A stretch of 64,000 nt of DNA from Brevundimonas sp. UBA7506. GTDB lineage: Bacteria > Pseudomonadota > Alphaproteobacteria > Caulobacterales > Caulobacteraceae. The notes under the pieces were generated by a model, which was not told the origin of the DNA, ran no database searches, and saw nothing but the letters and a program-made list of their open reading frames with translations. The DNA is taken from NCBI RefSeq assembly GCF_002479495.1, contig NZ_DLNQ01000015.1:568969-632968 (forward strand), given 5' to 3'. This document shows, one piece after another, positions 60,983 to 64,000 of the stretch; position 1 is the first letter of the stretch; each line of letters starts with the position of its first letter. The position numbers were made by a program, and so were the translations under genes.

Positions 60983-61716
60983 AACGCACGGGGGGTCCTG
61001 GTTTCCGGTCCGGCGCGGCCTTGTCGCTCGCGGTCCTGTGTGCAGCATGGTCGGGCGCGGCTCCGGTTGGCGCGGAGGTGATCATCAGCAACGGGTCGGC
61101 TCAGTCCCGGCTCAACGTCGTCAGCTATCGCGACATTCCGTTCAGAACCGTGGTGCGTCAGCGCTATGACTTCAGCTGCGGGTCTGCGGCCCTGGCCACG
61201 CTGCTACGCTATCACTACAACCGCGATGTCGGCGAGGAGCAGGTGTTTCGCGCCATGTACGCCGCCGGTGATCCGAGCGTGATCCAGCGCGTCGGCTTCT
61301 CCTTGCTCGACATGAAGAAGTTTCTCGAAGCCAACGGCTATCAGGCGGACGGCTTCCGACTGAGCCTGAAAGACCTCGAAGACATGAACCGACCCGCGAT
61401 CGTGATGATCGACACGGCCGGCTACAAGCATTTCGTGGTGTTTAAGGGCGACGATGCGGGACGCGTCCTGGTCGGCGACCCCGCCCTGGGGCTGAAGATC
61501 TACACGCGCGAGCAGTTCACGGCGATGTGGAACGGCGTCGCCTTCGTGCTTCGCGAGCCCGCGGACAAGTTTAACCAGGCGGCGGAATGGACGCCCTGGA
61601 ACCGGGCGAGGCCCGGGCAGGCCCTGCCGAACAGCTCCCTGGCGGAACTGACGCGGGAACTGCCCCCGCTCTATCAGGTCACCACGCGTTTCCCTCTAGA
61701 TCCGTTCCTGAGGTGA
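60979..61716 (+). CDS. Exported C39 family cysteine peptidase (FapD-like)
   Basis: The 245-residue protein, from the GTG at 60979, has a signal peptide (GAALSLAVLCAAWSGAAPVGA) instead of the ABC transporter found in bacteriocin C39 proteins. The papain-like catalytic set is visible: Gln61 and Cys67 in RQRYDFSCGSAALATLL, His151 in AGYKHFVVF and Asp167 in VLVGDPALG. C39 peptidases cut after Gly-Gly. In Pseudomonas Fap operons the C39 protein FapD is needed for fibre export. The next gene encodes a protein with a Gly-Gly leader motif, the natural candidate substrate. The stop overlaps or nearly overlaps the next start (TGATG). Confidence 0.88.
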   Translation: MKRTGGPGFRSGAALSLAVLCAAWSGAAPVGAEVIISNGSAQSRLNVVSYRDIPFRTVVRQRYDFSCGSAALATLLRYHYNRDVGEEQVFRAMYAAGDPSVIQRVGFSLLDMKKFLEANGYQADGFRLSLKDLEDMNRPAIVMIDTAGYKHFVVFKGDDAGRVLVGDPALGLKIYTREQFTAMWNGVAFVLREPADKFNQAAEWTPWNRARPGQALPNSSLAELTRELPPLYQVTTRFPLDPFLR

Positions 61717-61721
61717 TGGTC

Positions 61722-62669
61722 ATGCGACGCCCATATTCTCTCTCTCTGTTGATGGCCCTGACGGCCCTCGCGCCGGTCGTCCCGACGACGACCTCGATGG
61801 CCAGAGCGCCGACCTGGGTCCAGCCCGTGGTTCGGGAAGACGGGTTGCGGTCCTATGTCCCTGGACCGGAGCACGCGCCCCAGGCCGAAGCCATGGGCCC
61901 CCAGGCGTTGTCCGATGATGAACTGTCGGGGCTGCGTGGCGGCTTCGTCACCACCAATGGCTTCACTTTCGGCTTCGGCGTCGTCATTCGCTCATACATC
62001 AACAACGAGTTGGCGCTGAAGACGCAGCTGACCTGGACGCCTGCGGGGCCTGTGACCACGCAGGTGCAGGGCAATGTGCCCGGCGTGACGGATCTGGCCA
62101 GCGCCGTGACCGCCTTGGTGAGCAACGGCATTGATCTGACGGCGATCACCGGCGGCGTACCTGGCGCGGGTGGCGCGGGTGGTGCGGGCAGCGCGGGCGG
62201 TACAGCTAGCGCAGGGGCTGGCGGCGCTGGCGGCGCAGGAACCCCAGGCGGCGCGAGCGGCTCAACCGGTGCGGGCAGCGCAGGCGGCGCAGGCGGTGCG
62301 GACAGTGTGGGCGGAGCAGGCAGCGCGGCCGGCACAGGCAGCGCAGCCGGCACAGGCAGCGCGGCCAACACGGGCAACACAGCCAACACAGCCAACACAG
62401 CCAACACCGTCGTCGCCGGAGGAATCGTCGGCGGCGTCGCGTTGGTCGACGGCAATGGCGCGACGGCCCTGATCCACAGTGTGACGGCGGGCCAGTTGCA
62501 GAGCCTGATCATCAACAACGCCAACAATCGCAATCTGCGTCAGGACATGGAGCTGAATCTATTCCTGCCCGATCTGGCGACGATTCAGGCCAACAGCGTC
62601 GCGCAGCAGCGTGTTTCCCAGTTGACCTACGACCTCAACACATCCCTGGTGGGATCCTTGGGCCGCTGA
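61722..62669 (+). CDS. Exported protein with double-glycine leader motif and Gly/Ala/Asn-rich low-complexity region
   Basis: The 315-residue protein, from the ATG at 61722 (61716 also possible), has a signal peptide (SLLMALTALAPVVPTTTSMA). At residues 63-74, LSDDELSGLRGG fits the classical double-glycine consensus LSxxELxxIxGG, followed by FVTTNGFTFGFGVVIRSYIN. A low-complexity tract (about 145-222, repeats of GGAG, GSAGG, AANTGNTANT) comes next. The C-terminal domain is ATALIHSVTAGQLQSLIINN, RNLRQDMELNLFLPDLATIQ. It may correspond to FapE or another minor component, processed after Gly74 by the adjacent C39 peptidase. Confidence 0.75.
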   Translation: MRRPYSLSLLMALTALAPVVPTTTSMARAPTWVQPVVREDGLRSYVPGPEHAPQAEAMGPQALSDDELSGLRGGFVTTNGFTFGFGVVIRSYINNELALKTQLTWTPAGPVTTQVQGNVPGVTDLASAVTALVSNGIDLTAITGGVPGAGGAGGAGSAGGTASAGAGGAGGAGTPGGASGSTGAGSAGGAGGADSVGGAGSAAGTGSAAGTGSAANTGNTANTANTANTVVAGGIVGGVALVDGNGATALIHSVTAGQLQSLIINNANNRNLRQDMELNLFLPDLATIQANSVAQQRVSQLTYDLNTSLVGSLGR

Positions 62670-62670
62670 C

Positions 62671-62696
62671 GACCCCCGCTCTCGCGAGCGGAGGTC
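62671..62696. terminator. Hairpin between convergent genes
   Basis: CCGCTC and GAGCGG pair around TCGC, extended by GACC and GGTC after small bulges. It lacks a strong T-run. It lies between the end of the GG-leader gene and the end of the barrel gene. Confidence 0.45.
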
Positions 62697-62705
62697 TGGG
62701 CGCGG

Positions 62706-64000
62706 CTAGAAGGCGATCGGCAGCCGCAGGACGAACCGCATATCCGGCGCGTCTTCCGTCACCCCGAACTCGAAATTGCCATTCAGGCTGAAACGGTCAG
62801 TCAGCAGATAGGACATACCGAACTGCAGGGCGCCGACCTGCAGGGAGTCGGACTTCTCGACGATGTCGTTTAACTCGCTCGAGGTCGGGCGAATGTAGCT
62901 GTGCTTGTAGCCCAGGGAGAACGAGAACTTCGGATTGAGCGAGAAGCCGAAGCCGATGGACATGCCGATGGCATCGCCCGGATCGACCTCTCCAATGCGG
63001 ACGCCGCCTTCAGTCTTGTTGATGTCGCGCGGCAGGTGGGCGAAATAGCTGACGCTGCCGAAGATGACCGCCGGATCGCTGGGATAGAGGAAGCTGAGGC
63101 TGGGCTCCACGCCCCAGAAGCCCGAGCCGGTGGCCAGGCGAGTGGCGACCCCGAACTCGTCGCGCGGAATGTCGAACGGCCCTTCGCCGGTGTCGCTCTT
63201 GGCGCGCAGACCGGCGATGAAGATCGGACGACCGCGTTCGCCGCCATTGATCTGATAGCGGACGGAGGCCTCCACGTCGCCGATGCCGTCGCCGCTCAGG
63301 TCTATGGTGCGGGTCACGGCCTCATCGCGCTGCTGGACGGTGGTGATGGTGTCGTTGCGGCGGATGTAGCTGGCGCGCAGGTCCACTTCCATGCGCGAGG
63401 TTAGGCCGTACTTGGCGGCGATGTTGACCGCGCTGGTGTCGCGGTCGGCCTCGTTGGCCTCGATCACGCCGATCTGGACGCCGGGCACGATCTCGATGCC
63501 GCGGAAGACCAGGCGGTTGGCGCTGGAGCGCGTGTATTCCGTCGACAGGTCCAGCGACAGCTTGCCGGCGCGGCTGAGCACCGCGATGCCTTCCGGAATG
63601 GCCGCCAGTTGCTCACGTCGGGCCTCCATTTGCGCGGGGGCGACCGGCGGAGCGCCGGACGGCGCCGGGGTGGGCTGGATTTGGCCGTTGGGGTTCACCT
63701 GGCTGGCGACCTGGGTCGGCGGCGCGGCGCCGGTCTGGCCGGGCGCCTGGCCGGCGCGCAGGGCCGCCATGTCGCGGTCGGCGAAGATGGCGCGCCCCGA
63801 AGCATCGGTCTGGACGCGCCAGCGGCTATCGACCTCGGATGCGGGGTCCCCGGCGGTCGAGACCGTCCCGGCGGCGCGCTCGGCCAGGAGCGCTTCCTGG
63901 GCCTCGATCCGTTTCTGTTGATCGAGCACCAGAGCTTCCAGCCGGGCCACCCGCGCGGCCAGATCGGCGTCCTGGGCAAAGGCGGCGGCTGGGCTGATCA
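62706..64000 (-). CDS. Outer-membrane barrel with N-terminal coiled coil (FapF-like), 5' end beyond the window
   Basis: About 431 residues are visible. The first are ISPAAAFAQDADL, the end of a signal peptide, so the start lies past base 64000. A short coiled coil follows (ARVARLEALVLDQQKRIEAQ). A Pro/Gln/Ala-rich linker comes next. The barrel starts near LSLDLSTEYTRSSANRLVFR and continues with alternating strands (VDLRASYIRRNDTI, FSFSLGYKHSYIRPTSSELN), ending MRFVLRLPIAF with the terminal Phe recognised by the Bam machinery. FapF of Pseudomonas has the same order, coiled coil then barrel. Such proteins are sometimes labelled acetate kinase in databases; nothing here supports a kinase. Confidence 0.8.
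   Translation of the reverse strand, partial: ISPAAAFAQDADLAARVARLEALVLDQQKRIEAQEALLAERAAGTVSTAGDPASEVDSRWRVQTDASGRAIFADRDMAALRAGQAPGQTGAAPPTQVASQVNPNGQIQPTPAPSGAPPVAPAQMEARREQLAAIPEGIAVLSRAGKLSLDLSTEYTRSSANRLVFRGIEIVPGVQIGVIEANEADRDTSAVNIAAKYGLTSRMEVDLRASYIRRNDTITTVQQRDEAVTRTIDLSGDGIGDVEASVRYQINGGERGRPIFIAGLRAKSDTGEGPFDIPRDEFGVATRLATGSGFWGVEPSLSFLYPSDPAVIFGSVSYFAHLPRDINKTEGGVRIGEVDPGDAIGMSIGFGFSLNPKFSFSLGYKHSYIRPTSSELNDIVEKSDSLQVGALQFGMSYLLTDRFSLNGNFEFGVTEDAPDMRFVLRLPIAF

Noticed and set aside
62706..64000. Acetate kinase label for the barrel protein
   Set aside because: No ATPase or kinase motif is present; the coiled coil, alternating strands and terminal Phe indicate an outer-membrane protein.

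Overview
The window is GC-rich, densely coded bacterial chromosome. Gene content points to an alphaproteobacterium of the Caulobacterales, most likely Brevundimonas or a close relative: long-form DnaX next to ybaB-recR, LepA, COQ7, CobT, DUF3597, DUF6356, a NDUFA9-like reductase, and TonB-era style secreted peptidases. This taxonomic call is inference from gene content and composition; no 16S rRNA gene is present.

Layout. 1-1.8 kb: nudC, the 4.5S SRP RNA gene and an Lrp/AsnC regulator. 1.84-10.3 kb: an AT-richer genomic island inserted in the 3' half of a tRNA-Gly(CCC) gene. It carries an Excalibur-domain protein, a secreted repeat protein, a Fic enzyme, two serine recombinases, a protein with family-A polymerase palm motifs, and a tyrosine integrase beside the tRNA. 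10.4-23.4 kb: core genes (TraB/GumN-HTH-membrane protein operon, rmuC, recR-ybaB, nitroreductase, dnaX, aromatic aminotransferase, a LuxR-type regulator, threonine dehydratase, lipoprotein FKBP). 23.5-38.2 kb: queG, GST, cation efflux, uppP, NDUFA9-like protein, amidohydrolase, M1 aminopeptidase, a Bcr/CflA pump, and a TetR-EmrB-EmrA drug efflux operon. 38.4-50.9 kb: tRNA-Leu(CAA), fumarylacetoacetase-like and 4-hydroxyphenylpyruvate dioxygenase genes (tyrosine catabolism), an Ntn asparaginase, DedA-like protein, DsbB, COQ7, CobT and a NYN nuclease. 51-59.4 kb: a two-unit M16 peptidase, an uncharacterised pair, a broken AlbA_2 gene and lepA.

59.6-64 kb holds the most interesting locus. Four co-directional genes encode (i) an exported protein with 14 copies of a DDS[YF]N repeat, (ii) a small exported protein sharing its C-terminal domain, (iii) a signal-peptide-bearing C39 cysteine peptidase and (iv) an exported protein with a near-perfect double-glycine leader motif. 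They face a convergent outer-membrane barrel gene with an N-terminal coiled coil, which runs off the right edge. The combination resembles the Fap functional-amyloid secretion system (repeat fibre subunits, C39 protein FapD, barrel FapF). I read it as a divergent Fap-like surface-fibre system in which a periplasmic C39 peptidase may cut a Sec-exported substrate after Gly-Gly.

Several families of paired inverted repeats sit between genes, mostly at gene 3' ends. One supplies the stop codon of queG and another lies in frame inside a DUF3883 gene.
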